The notes beneath the pieces are model-generated. The model was not told where the DNA came from, did not search any database, and worked only from the letters and a program-made list of their open reading frames with translations. Made by a program: the position numbers and the translations under genes. DNA of 13,006 bases from Desulfomonile tiedjei (GTDB lineage: Bacteria > Desulfobacterota > Desulfomonilia > Desulfomonilales > Desulfomonilaceae), in NCBI GenBank assembly GCA_020718965.1, contig DYRE01000025.1, positions 1-13,006 on the forward strand. The letters run 5' to 3'. Positions 1 through 7,325 of the stretch are shown in pieces. Every line of letters begins with the position of its first letter. The first letter of the stretch is position 1.

Positions 1-546
1 GTTCCTTTGATGGTCTTGGCGTTTTTGTCATTGGTCGGTGGATTGGTGGGTATTCCGATTATACAGGGTGGTCATGTTTTTGGCGATTTTATCGGACCGG
101 TTTTTGCCCCGGCCAAAGCGATAATTGATCATGGGGTTCATCACACAGGCCATCATGACATCACTCTAGAGATAATCTTGATGGCTGTTTCGCTGGGGAT
201 CGCAATATTTGGTCTGCTAGTGGCAAGATTTATGTATATCTCAAGCCCGGAGACCCCTGGCAGAATTGTGGAGAGATTTTCGGGCCTACATAGGCTCGTA
301 TACAACAAATACTGGATCGATGAGCTTTACGATTTTCTATTTGTAAATTCAATCGTCGAGTTTTCTAGATTCGTATGGAAAAAATTCGATGAGGCGGTGA
401 TCGATGGCGCCGTCAACGGAGTGGCCGCTGTTGTGAGGGCTTTGGGAAGCGTCCTGAGACTGCTTCAAACAGGCCTTGTTAAAGATTATGCCCTGTCGAT
501 ACTGGTGGGGGCCATTGTCGTAATCGGTTACTTGCTATTGAGATAG
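1..546 (+). CDS. nuoL: NADH-quinone oxidoreductase subunit L, C-terminal part (5' end outside window)
   Basis: The reading frame is open from base 1 and ends at TAG 544-546, so only about the last 181 residues of a protein usually over 600 residues long are present. NuoL is the distal antiporter-like, proton-translocating membrane subunit of respiratory complex I. The visible part has hydrophobic segments near its start and around window bases 170-240. A charged amphipathic stretch follows (RIVERFSGLHRLVYNKYWID and onward), then a final membrane helix ending in GYLLLR. This matches the NuoL C-terminus, where a long lateral helix runs along the membrane arm before the last transmembrane helix. 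The identification rests mainly on this C-terminal style and on nuoM and nuoN following directly. A related Mrp or hydrogenase-type antiporter subunit is less likely. The key pumping residues lie upstream of the window. Confidence 0.88.
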   Translation, partial: VPLMVLAFLSLVGGLVGIPIIQGGHVFGDFIGPVFAPAKAIIDHGVHHTGHHDITLEIILMAVSLGIAIFGLLVARFMYISSPETPGRIVERFSGLHRLVYNKYWIDELYDFLFVNSIVEFSRFVWKKFDEAVIDGAVNGVAAVVRALGSVLRLLQTGLVKDYALSILVGAIVVIGYLLLR

Positions 547-551
547 GACAT

Positions 552-556
552 GGAGG
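552..556 (+). promoter_or_regulatory. Shine-Dalgarno of nuoM, decides the start
   Basis: GGAGG lies 10 bases before ATG 567 but only 1 base before the in-frame GTG at 558. The spacing excludes the GTG and supports ATG 567 as the nuoM start. Confidence 0.6.
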
Positions 557-566
557 CGTGGCGTTC

Positions 567-2174
567 ATGGAAAATGTTTCGCATTTTTTGAGCCTTATCA
601 CGTTTATTCCTCTGTTGGGCGCTCTGGTCATCTTGTTCATCAACAGGGAATGTTTAGAGACACTTCGATGGGTCACCATCGTGACTATGCTGATAGACTT
701 TGTCTTAAGTCTCTTCATTTACTTCGGTTTTGACCCTTCTCTTGAGTCTATGCAGTTTGTGGAGAATTATCCATGGGTGAAGGAATGGGGGATTTCCTAC
801 AAGCTTGGAGTGGATGGAATCAGTCTATTCCTGGTCTTGCTGACAACTTTTCTTGGCCCCATTCTGGTTTTGGCTTCATGGAAGGACATTACCTCAAGAG
901 TCAAGGAATTTATGATTTGCCTCTTATTTCTTCAGGTTGGAATGATAGGTGTCTTTGTTTCCCTTGATCTGTTTCTTTTTTATGTGTTTTGGGAAATCAT
1001 GCTGATACCAATGTATCTCCTGATAGGAGTCTGGGGAAATCCAGCCAGACGGCTCTATGCGGCAATTAAGTTTGTGCTTTACACAATAGTTGGTAGCCTA
1101 CTGATGTTAGTGGGTATACTGGTTCTGTATTTCATGGCTGGTAAGAGTTCAGGTGTATACACCTTCGATCTGCTTAAACTTTACGACTATGCGGTTCCTT
1201 TACAAGCTCAGTTTTGGCTGTTCCTTGCCTTTTTCCTGGCATTTGCGATCAAAGTGCCTATGTTTCCTTTTCACACATGGCTTCCAGACGCCCATACGGA
1301 AGCGCCAACCGTGGGAAGTGTGGTGTTGGCGGCTGTCCTGCTGAAGATGGGAACTTACGGGTTTATAAGATTTGCCATACCGCTTTTTCCAAATGCCGCT
1401 GTAGACGCTGTCTGGTGGGTGTGTCTCCTGGCGGTAATAGGCATAATATACGGGGCGTGGGTTGCTATGGTCCAGGAGGACGTGAAGAGGTTGGTGGCCT
1501 TCTCTAGCGTGAGCCATCTGGGATTCGTCATGCTTGGGATGTTCGCTTTAAACTTCCAGGGAGTCCAGGGCAGTATTATTCAGATGATCAACCATGGACT
1601 CAGCACAGGGGCTCTCTTTCTCATTGTAGGCATGGTTTACGAGAGAAGGCATACTCGACTGATAGCTGAATTCGGCGGATTGTCTAAGGTCATGCCCCTT
1701 TTTGCGGTATTCTTCATGATATTCACATTATCCTCGATCGGATTGCCCGGGCTAAATGGTTTTGTCGGAGAATTTCTCATCCTGCTGGGATCATTCAAAG
1801 TCGAGGCGTTAACTTGGTATGCTGTTTTTGCATGCTCGGGAGTCATTTTTGCGGCTGTCTACATGCTCTGGATGTTTCAGAGGGTCATGTTCGGTGAAGT
1901 TACAAATGCAAAGAACCTGAACCTGAGGGATATAGATGCTCGAGAAGTCGCAGTTTTGGTTCCAATACTAATCTTTGTTGTCTGGATAGGCGTTTATCCA
2001 AACACATTTCTCAAGCCGATGGAGCCATCAGTTAAGAACTTCATCCAGCATGTGGAAAAGAAAAGAGCTGCAGTGCTCGCCCTTGAGAAATCAGAGACGC
2101 AAACATTGCCGAATGCGGAAAAAATCAGCCTGGTTTACTCCGGTACGGATTCCGTGCCGAGAAATGAAAATTAG
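567..2174 (+). CDS. nuoM: NADH-quinone oxidoreductase subunit M
   Basis: Antiporter-like membrane subunit of complex I, one of three that each translocate protons as NADH (or another low-potential donor) reduces quinone. The 535-residue length is normal for NuoM. The protein is hydrophobic throughout, with about 14 membrane segments. Diagnostic charged residues sit inside helices: Glu143 in the FWEIMLIP motif, Lys229 in AFAIKVPMFPFHTWLP, and Lys260 in LLKMGTYG. These correspond to the conserved Glu/Lys pairs of the proton channel. The TWLPDAHTEAPT segment and the VFSSVSHLGF-like segment (VAFSSVSHLGFVMLG) are also typical. I chose ATG 567 over GTG 558 because of Shine-Dalgarno spacing. It begins 20 bases after nuoL ends and nuoN follows at once, so the three are co-transcribed. 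The C-terminal tail after the last helix (about residues 480-535) is hydrophilic and not conserved in my memory of the family. Confidence 0.95.
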   Translation: MENVSHFLSLITFIPLLGALVILFINRECLETLRWVTIVTMLIDFVLSLFIYFGFDPSLESMQFVENYPWVKEWGISYKLGVDGISLFLVLLTTFLGPILVLASWKDITSRVKEFMICLLFLQVGMIGVFVSLDLFLFYVFWEIMLIPMYLLIGVWGNPARRLYAAIKFVLYTIVGSLLMLVGILVLYFMAGKSSGVYTFDLLKLYDYAVPLQAQFWLFLAFFLAFAIKVPMFPFHTWLPDAHTEAPTVGSVVLAAVLLKMGTYGFIRFAIPLFPNAAVDAVWWVCLLAVIGIIYGAWVAMVQEDVKRLVAFSSVSHLGFVMLGMFALNFQGVQGSIIQMINHGLSTGALFLIVGMVYERRHTRLIAEFGGLSKVMPLFAVFFMIFTLSSIGLPGLNGFVGEFLILLGSFKVEALTWYAVFACSGVIFAAVYMLWMFQRVMFGEVTNAKNLNLRDIDAREVAVLVPILIFVVWIGVYPNTFLKPMEPSVKNFIQHVEKKRAAVLALEKSETQTLPNAEKISLVYSGTDSVPRNEN

Positions 2175-2191
2175 AAGTGGGAGCGATCGGG

Positions 2192-3637
2192 ATGATCCCA
2201 GTGCCTGAAATTAATCTTGGAGGCGTCCTGCCGGCGCTGATTATCGGCGTGGCTGGTTTGTTGGCTACGCTATTGGGCCTGTTTATCCGAAAAGGCGCAG
2301 CGACTGTTGGAGCGATCATAGGATTCACAGGGGTCCTAATAGCGCTGGCAGCCAACGCTCCATTACGTTTCATGAATACACCAGCGTTCAGCGGCATGGT
2401 TTCTCTGGACACTTTCACTTGGTTCTTCAATCTCCTGATTCTTCTTTCAGTCGGATTGACCATTCTTATTTCTATGAAATATCTCACAGATCAAGTGCTT
2501 GATCTGTATGAGTATTACGCTATTCTGCTTTTCTCGGCTGTTGGGATGATGTTCATGGTTTCCGGCGCTCATTTGCTAATGATTTTCGTGGGTCTCGAAA
2601 CTCTGTCCATTGCAGTCTATGTTTTAACCGGGATCCTTCCAAAAAGTTCCAAGGCTTCCGAGGCCAGCCTCAAGTATTTGTTGTTGGGGGCTTTTTCTAG
2701 CGGCCTTTTTTTGTACGGAGCCGCTCTTCTATATGGAGCGAGTGGTTCTTTGTCGCTGGCTGGTTTGGCAAAATATTTTCAGGCCGGTTCCATAAATACA
2801 ATGGGTTTGATTGGAATGGGTCTTCTGCTGGTCGGATTTTGTTTCAAAGTGGCAGTCGTGCCCTTTCACATGTGGACGCCGGATGTTTACGACGGGGCGC
2901 CATCTCCAATAACAGGTTTTATGTCAGTTGGAGTTAAGGCAGCGGCTTTTGCCGCATTCCTTAGAGTTTTCTTTGAGTGCTTTGGTTCGGCGCAGGTTAC
3001 CTGGTCACAAATTCTGTGGATCTTGGCCGTCTTGACTATGATTCTGGGAAACCTGGCGGCGTTAGTTCAGTCCAACATCAAGAGAATGCTGGCCTATTCC
3101 AGCATCGCTCACGCTGGATATATTCTTGTAGGCATGGTCGCCGGCACTTCAAAGGGCGCTGCGGGAATTCTCTATTATCTTTTAGCCTACATTTTTACCA
3201 ACCTTGGAGCATTTGCCGTTGTTACCCTGGTAGGCCGAAAAGGGGAAGCCAACATAAGCATAGATGATTATAGGGGCCTGGGAAAATCCAATCCCTCTTT
3301 GGCTCTTGCAATGTCGATATTCCTGTTCTCGCTTGCTGGTATTCCACCAACAGCCGGGTTCATTGGAAAGTTCACGATATTCAGCGCCGCCATCGATTCA
3401 GGTTATATCTGGCTCGTTATTATCGGTGTTCTTACAAGCGCCGCATCAGTGTTCTATTATTTTAGAATAGTAATGAAGATGTATATGGAGGCTCCGGAGG
3501 TAGAACCTGAATGTCTCAAGTTCAGCCCATCAATGGCGCTTGCCCTTAGCCTCACCGTACTGGTTGTTTTATATATAGGCATTTTCCCAACCACTTATTT
3601 GAATTTGGCCACTGAATCGGTTAAGACATTATTTTGA
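2192..3637 (+). CDS. nuoN: NADH-quinone oxidoreductase subunit N
   Basis: Third antiporter-like proton-pumping subunit of complex I, and the usual last gene of the nuo operon. The 481-residue length fits NuoN. About 14 hydrophobic helices are visible. Conserved intramembrane charges are present: Glu136 in FVGLETLSIAVYVL, Lys219 in GFCFKVAVVPFHMWTPDVYD, and Lys249 in MSVGVKAAAF. The SNIKRMLAYSSIAHAGY and LAGIPPTAGFIGKF motifs are typical of the family. The start is ATG 2192, placed 8 bases after GGGAG (2179-2183). An upstream in-frame GTG at 2177 would overlap that ribosome site and leaves no Shine-Dalgarno of its own. The gene is 17 bases from nuoM, so it belongs to the same transcript. A near-perfect 22-base palindrome lies within its coding sequence at 2486-2507. 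Confidence 0.95.
   Translation: MIPVPEINLGGVLPALIIGVAGLLATLLGLFIRKGAATVGAIIGFTGVLIALAANAPLRFMNTPAFSGMVSLDTFTWFFNLLILLSVGLTILISMKYLTDQVLDLYEYYAILLFSAVGMMFMVSGAHLLMIFVGLETLSIAVYVLTGILPKSSKASEASLKYLLLGAFSSGLFLYGAALLYGASGSLSLAGLAKYFQAGSINTMGLIGMGLLLVGFCFKVAVVPFHMWTPDVYDGAPSPITGFMSVGVKAAAFAAFLRVFFECFGSAQVTWSQILWILAVLTMILGNLAALVQSNIKRMLAYSSIAHAGYILVGMVAGTSKGAAGILYYLLAYIFTNLGAFAVVTLVGRKGEANISIDDYRGLGKSNPSLALAMSIFLFSLAGIPPTAGFIGKFTIFSAAIDSGYIWLVIIGVLTSAASVFYYFRIVMKMYMEAPEVEPECLKFSPSMALALSLTVLVVLYIGIFPTTYLNLATESVKTLF
2486..2507. repeat. 22-base palindrome inside nuoN
   Basis: ACAGATCAAG (2486-2495) and CTTGATCTGT (2498-2507) are exact reverse complements separated by TG. They encode residues around 99-105 of NuoN (TDQVLDL). 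The spacing is too tight for a good RNA hairpin but suits a dimeric protein site. It may also be chance. Confidence 0.6.
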
Positions 3638-3665
3638 AAGATCGTTGACTCACAAAAGGATTAGG

Positions 3666-4475
3666 ATGCCTTTAAATGCGCTGGTAGTGACCGGTCACGG
3701 AATTAACTGCGAAATAGAAACTCGACGAGCTCTTGAGATTGTAGGCTTTAACAAAATCGATCTCGCGCACTTGAACTTCATTGTCGGTGGGGAAGTTGAT
3801 ATAGGGGGCTACCAGCTCATCGTGTTTCCCGGGGGTTTTCTGGACGGAGACGATCTAGGAGCAGCTCAGGCCTGTGCAAACAGGATACGCCATTCTAAGA
3901 TTGATGGCATGAACATCGTTGACAGCTTGATTGAGTTTGTTGCGCGAGGCGGATTAATTCTGGGAATATGCAACGGATTTCAGCTACTGGCCAAACTGGG
4001 CCTTGTGCCCGCTTTTGATCAGGTCTATTTAGAAAGGGATATATCCCTTACAGCCAATGATAGTGGGCGATTCGAAGATCGTTGGGTTAGTTTGGCGGTT
4101 GATAAAATTTCGCCCTGTGTGTTTACCACTGGTCTCGACAGTCTGTATTTGCCTGTAAGGCATGGGGAAGGTAAAGTCGTTGGGCGGAGGGCAGACGTTA
4201 TTGACAGATTGATGTGTTCACACCAGGCAGTTCTTTACTATACCAAGCTAGGGGAGTCTGATCCGACGCTCGAATATCCCTCTAATCCAAACGGGTCTAC
4301 AAATGGCATCGCTGGTGTCTGCGATCCAACGGGGCGCATCTTTGGTTTGATGCCTCATCCGGAATGTTACCTGGACAGAACCAATCACCCCAGGTGGACT
4401 AGAGAAGAACTACCCGAAGAAGGAGTAGGACTCGCAATTTTCAGAAACGCTAAACGCTTTATTCTGGAATCATGA
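3666..4475 (+). CDS. purQ: Phosphoribosylformylglycinamidine synthase, glutaminase subunit (long form)
   Basis: Class I glutamine amidotransferase that releases ammonia from glutamine for the FGAR to FGAM step of purine synthesis, working with a PurL synthetase. The nucleophile elbow GICNGFQLL gives Cys102. The MPHPE motif gives His231 and Glu233, so the catalytic triad is complete. VFPGGFLDGDDLGA supplies the oxyanion-side strand, and RHGEGK and PNGSTNGIAGV are FGAM-synthase-specific. At 269 residues it is longer than the roughly 225-residue PurQ of Bacillus. The added NPNGSTNGI region resembles the amidotransferase end of single-chain PurL of Gammaproteobacteria. The start is ATG 3666, 5 bases after AAGGA (3656-3660), rather than TTG 3645. 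It begins 28 bases after nuoN and could be read through from the nuo operon. No purL or purS is in the window. Confidence 0.9.
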   Translation: MPLNALVVTGHGINCEIETRRALEIVGFNKIDLAHLNFIVGGEVDIGGYQLIVFPGGFLDGDDLGAAQACANRIRHSKIDGMNIVDSLIEFVARGGLILGICNGFQLLAKLGLVPAFDQVYLERDISLTANDSGRFEDRWVSLAVDKISPCVFTTGLDSLYLPVRHGEGKVVGRRADVIDRLMCSHQAVLYYTKLGESDPTLEYPSNPNGSTNGIAGVCDPTGRIFGLMPHPECYLDRTNHPRWTREELPEEGVGLAIFRNAKRFILES

Positions 4476-4478
4476 GCG

Positions 4479-4494
4479 CCCGGATATGTCCGGG
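4479..4494 (+). other. Short GC-rich hairpin after purQ
   Basis: CCCGGA (4479-4484) pairs with TCCGGG (4489-4494) around a 4-base loop, just after the purQ stop. No T-tract follows, so it is not a standard intrinsic terminator. It may stabilise the 3' end or attenuate weakly. Confidence 0.4.
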
Positions 4495-4526
4495 TAAATG
4501 GAAATAGAGTAATAAGTATTTCGTTC

Positions 4527-4555
4527 CAGCGTGACAAAATACGCTGAATAGTCAC
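4527..4555 (+). promoter_or_regulatory. Overlapping inverted repeats in the fhs leader
   Basis: CAGCGT (4527-4532) pairs with ACGCTG (4541-4546) across an 8-base gap. GTGAC (4531-4535) pairs with GTCAC (4551-4555). The two pairings share bases 4531-4532, so they are mutually exclusive in RNA, and the second ends 2 bases before the Shine-Dalgarno. A regulatory leader or operator is possible, but the arms are short and this is inference. I see no clear sigma70 promoter in 4476-4568. Confidence 0.3.
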
Positions 4556-4557
4556 AC

Positions 4558-4564
4558 AGGAGGT
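4558..4564 (+). promoter_or_regulatory. Strong Shine-Dalgarno of fhs
   Basis: AGGAGGT at 4558-4564 is a near-perfect anti-16S match placed 4 bases before ATG 4569. It is the strongest ribosome site in the window and suggests high expression of fhs. Confidence 0.8.
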
Positions 4565-4568
4565 ATCG

Positions 4569-6335
4569 ATGGCATTGTTGGATCCTACAAAGATGGCTGA
4601 TTGGCAGGTAGCCGAAGAAGCCGAGAAATCAATGAAGACCGTTTACCAGTTGAGAGACGAATTGGGCCTTGCGGAGGAGGAACTCCTTCCTCACGGACAC
4701 TACGTCGGAAAAGTCGATTTCGCGAAGGCGCTAAAAAGGCTGAAAGACCGCCCAGACGGAAAATATATCGACGTGACCGCTATCTCACCCACTCCTCTGG
4801 GTGAAGGTAAGTCCACGAGTTCCATGGGGTTGGTTGAGGGCCTTGGTAAACGCGGTAAAAAGGTTGTGGCGGCTATCCGGCAGCCATCCGGTGGACCCAC
4901 AATGAACATTAAAGGTTCGGCCGCTGGCGGTGGGTTGGCCCAGTGTATACCACTGACACCATTCTCACTTGGTTTGACGGGCGACATTAACGCCATTATG
5001 AATGCTCATAACCTTGCAATGGTGGCCCTTACCTCCAGAATGCAGCATGAATTCAATTATGACGATGCGGAACTGGCCAAGAGAAATTTGAAACGCTTGG
5101 ACATAGATCCCCGTAACGTGGAATTCAACTGGATCATTGACTTTTGCGCACAGGCGCTCCGCAATATGATCATAGGAATCGGTGGAAAGATGGATGGTTT
5201 CATGATGAAATCCTCCTTCGCCATCGCCGTTTCCTCTGAGATCATGGCGATTTTGGCCGTTTCTACAGACCTCAAAGACATGCGAGAAAGAATGGGCAAG
5301 ATCGTGGTGGCTTACAACAAGAAGGGTGATCCCGTCACGACAAGAGACCTCGAGGTCGACGGGGCCATGACGGCATGGATGGTCGAAGCGCTCAACCCGA
5401 ACCTGCTTCAATCGATTGAAGGCCAGCCGGTGTTTGTGCATGCGGGTCCATTCGCGAATATCGCTATTGGTCAGAGTTCCATTATCGCTGACAGAATCGG
5501 ATTGAAATTGGCGGATTACCACGTTACGGAATCCGGATTTGGAGCGGATATCGGTTTCGAGAAATTCTGGAACCTAAAGTGCCGTTTCTCAGGACTTAAA
5601 CCCAATTGCGCTGTTGTTGTCGCTACGATTAGAGCGCTAAAATGCCACGGTGGAGCGCCGGTTCCAAGACCGGGACTGCCCATGCCAAAAGAATATGAAG
5701 GTGAAAACGTCGGTTGGGTTGAAGAAGGCTGTAAAAACCTGATCCATCACATTCAGACAGTGAAAAAAGCCGGAATCAATCCTGTCGTCTGCATCAACAG
5801 TTTCTACACAGACACCAAAAACGAAATCGCAGCGGTAAAGAGATTGTCTGAAGCCGCAGGCGCACGTGCCGCTGTCTCCCAGCATTGGCTCAAAGGTGGC
5901 GATGGCGCTCTTGAGTTCGCCGACGCAGTCGTTGACGCTTGCGAAGAAAAGAACGAGTTCAAATTCCTTTATGATTTGAGCCTTCCGTTGCGCCAACGCA
6001 TAGAGTTGATAGCGAAAGAGGTTTATGGCGCTGATGGTGTTAGCTTTACTCCGGAGGCCGAGGCCAAAGCCAAAAAGATGGAAGCCGATCCTGAATTGGC
6101 CAAGCTGGGCACCTGCATGGTGAAAACTCACCTGAGCCTGTCGCATGACCCGAACCTAAAAGGAACTCCCAAGGGCTGGGTGCTTCCTATACGCGATGTC
6201 TTGACATACAAGGGCGCGGGTTTCGTCGTTCCAGTCGCTGGAGCTATATCGCTTATGCCGGGCACTGGTTCCAACCCTGCATTTAGAAGAGTAGACGTAG
6301 ACGTGGAAACAGGAAAGGTTAAAGGAGTGTTCTAG
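4569..6335 (+). CDS. fhs: Formate-tetrahydrofolate ligase homologue, divergent eukaryote-like type
   Basis: The family makes 10-formyl-THF from formate, THF and ATP, the entry to the methyl branch of the reductive acetyl-CoA pathway. It can also run in reverse. The 588 residues cover the whole family, slightly longer than the roughly 556 of clostridial enzymes. Retained features: nucleotide loop PTPLGEGKST (74-83), Arg104 in RQPSGGPT, AAGGG, FVHAGPFANIA (289-299), SSIIADRI, HW (439-440), AKTHLSLSH-like VKTHLSLSHDP, and LPIRD. By recall, RPDGKY, RQPS-GPT, YDLSLPLRQRI and LPIRDV resemble the C-terminal domain of human MTHFD1 more than bacterial Fhs. Odd points: NLHxTGDxHA is SLGLTGDINA (133-142), DxNDRxLR is DFCAQALR (191-198), and FDITVASE is FAIAVSSE (217-224). 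The family call is firm. Whether the standard activity is kept is open. No folD or fchA is adjacent. Confidence 0.88.
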   Translation: MALLDPTKMADWQVAEEAEKSMKTVYQLRDELGLAEEELLPHGHYVGKVDFAKALKRLKDRPDGKYIDVTAISPTPLGEGKSTSSMGLVEGLGKRGKKVVAAIRQPSGGPTMNIKGSAAGGGLAQCIPLTPFSLGLTGDINAIMNAHNLAMVALTSRMQHEFNYDDAELAKRNLKRLDIDPRNVEFNWIIDFCAQALRNMIIGIGGKMDGFMMKSSFAIAVSSEIMAILAVSTDLKDMRERMGKIVVAYNKKGDPVTTRDLEVDGAMTAWMVEALNPNLLQSIEGQPVFVHAGPFANIAIGQSSIIADRIGLKLADYHVTESGFGADIGFEKFWNLKCRFSGLKPNCAVVVATIRALKCHGGAPVPRPGLPMPKEYEGENVGWVEEGCKNLIHHIQTVKKAGINPVVCINSFYTDTKNEIAAVKRLSEAAGARAAVSQHWLKGGDGALEFADAVVDACEEKNEFKFLYDLSLPLRQRIELIAKEVYGADGVSFTPEAEAKAKKMEADPELAKLGTCMVKTHLSLSHDPNLKGTPKGWVLPIRDVLTYKGAGFVVPVAGAISLMPGTGSNPAFRRVDVDVETGKVKGVF

Positions 6336-6358
6336 GACTTTTGCCCACTAGCATGATT

Positions 6359-6390
6359 AAAGCCGTAGTGTGAAAGCTCTACGGCTTTTT
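6359..6390 (+). terminator. Intrinsic terminator of fhs, between convergent genes
   Basis: AAAGCCGTAG (6359-6368) pairs perfectly with CTACGGCTTT (6379-6388) around a 10-base loop, and T residues run to 6390. It lies 23 bases after the fhs stop. It overlaps the stop codon of the convergent coaX (6389-6391). On the minus strand the stem is followed only by a weak T-run, so it serves mainly fhs and possibly both genes. Confidence 0.85.
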
Positions 6391-7180
6391 AATCTTTTAT
6401 TCCCCTTTTTCTTGCCGGCATGTTTCTTTTGTATAGTATTCTCAGGCCTTCCATGGTTAGGTCATCATCGACTTCGTCAACAAATCTTGTATGAGCGCAA
6501 ATAACTTTTGCTAGTCCTCCTGTGGCTACAACCTTGGGCCTCGTTTTAAGCTCTTCAAACATGCGGCCCAGAATACCGTCAACTAGAGAAGCGTAACCGA
6601 ATACAATACCGGATTGAATCGCCGATGCGGTATCTTTGGCTATGACTTGAGGAGGGGCGCTGAGTTCGACTCTGAAGAGTTTTGAAGCGCTATGAAAAAG
6701 AGCCTCAGCGGCAATTTTGACCCCAGGGGCTATTGATCCTCCTTCATATTCTCCAGCCGCGTTTATGTAATCAAACGTAGTAGCGGTTCCAAAATCTACC
6801 GCTATTAATTCACGCTTTAGTTTTTCATAGGCGGCCACAGCGTTTACAATTCTGTCGGCCCCCACTTCGCGAGGATTATCATATCTTATCGGCATCCCGG
6901 TTTTTATTCCAGGCCCTACGAAAAGAGGGTTAACATGTAGAAAGTTTTGGGACAACTCTTCTAGCGCTCCTTTCAAAGGAGGCACAACACAAGAGATGAT
7001 TAGGCCATTGATTCCGTTCGTTTCAAGTCCCTGCCAATACATGAGGTTTTTCAGGATAACCCACAATTCATCTGCTGTGACATCTTCATTTGTGCGAACT
7101 CTCCACGATCCAAGTTTATCGTCATTCTTGTAAAGACCTATGACGATGTTCGTGTTGCCGACATCAATGGCTAGCAACAT
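6389..7180 (-). CDS. coaX: Type III pantothenate kinase
   Basis: Phosphorylates pantothenate with ATP, the first committed step of coenzyme A synthesis, in the cytosol. CoaX belongs to the ASKHA fold and differs from CoaA in needing a monovalent cation and resisting CoA feedback (family knowledge). The sequence has the phosphate-binding motif DVGNTN (residues 6-11), GADR (107-110) with the likely catalytic Asp109, the second phosphate motif VDFGTATT (128-135), GGSIAPG (147-153) and ATGGLA (219-224). The 263-residue length is typical. I chose ATG at 7180 because AAGGA precedes it by 7 bases and the family starts at the MLLAIDVGN strand. An in-frame ATG at 7201 would add 7 charged residues. The gene is convergent with fhs and divergent from the deacetylase gene. 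The common neighbour birA is not seen here. Confidence 0.95.
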   Translation of the reverse strand: MLLAIDVGNTNIVIGLYKNDDKLGSWRVRTNEDVTADELWVILKNLMYWQGLETNGINGLIISCVVPPLKGALEELSQNFLHVNPLFVGPGIKTGMPIRYDNPREVGADRIVNAVAAYEKLKRELIAVDFGTATTFDYINAAGEYEGGSIAPGVKIAAEALFHSASKLFRVELSAPPQVIAKDTASAIQSGIVFGYASLVDGILGRMFEELKTRPKVVATGGLAKVICAHTRFVDEVDDDLTMEGLRILYKRNMPARKRGIKD

Positions 7181-7228
7181 TTTTCTTTCCTTTCTCTCCA
7201 TTTTGCGATGTCAAAAAATACTCCTCAG

Positions 7229-7257
7229 AGAATACGAGTTTGCGCTCGACAAGTGAA
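7229..7257 (-). promoter_or_regulatory. Candidate sigma70 promoter of coaX
   Basis: Read on the minus strand, TTCACT (7252-7257) and TATTCT (7229-7234) are separated by exactly 17 bases, each matching 4 of 6 consensus positions. The -10 lies about 48 bases before the coaX ATG. This is a plausible but weak match. Confidence 0.3.
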
Positions 7258-7298
7258 GAGAAAGTTGTAACGGGGTGATCACATTCAGCGAAATGAAG

Positions 7299-7320
7299 AC
7301 CAGTGGTAAACCAGTGGTAA
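7299..7320. repeat. Perfect tandem repeat of an 11-bp operator-like unit
   Basis: ACCAGTGGTAA occurs twice, back to back, at 7299-7309 and 7310-7320. Each unit holds ACCA-G-TGGT, a 9-base inverted repeat, so the two half-site pairs lie one helical turn (11 bp) apart on the same DNA face. The array ends 5 bases before a candidate -35 box at 7326. This geometry resembles an activator or repressor site, though the protein is unknown. Confidence 0.55.
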
Positions 7321-7325
7321 ATTCA

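Noticed and set aside
4476..4568. THF riboswitch before fhs.
   Set aside because: The region is short, lacks the long-range structure of that class as far as I can tell, and the class is known mainly from Firmicutes folate transport genes.
5406..5421. Sixteen-base perfect palindrome CTTCAATCGATTGAAG inside fhs.
   Set aside because: Eight-base arms with no gap are near chance expectation in 13 kb, and the site encodes a normal part of the protein.
4965..5522. Antisense 185-codon open frame opposite fhs.
   Set aside because: It lies wholly across a conserved gene, has no ribosome site or family resemblance, and follows from the codon bias of fhs.
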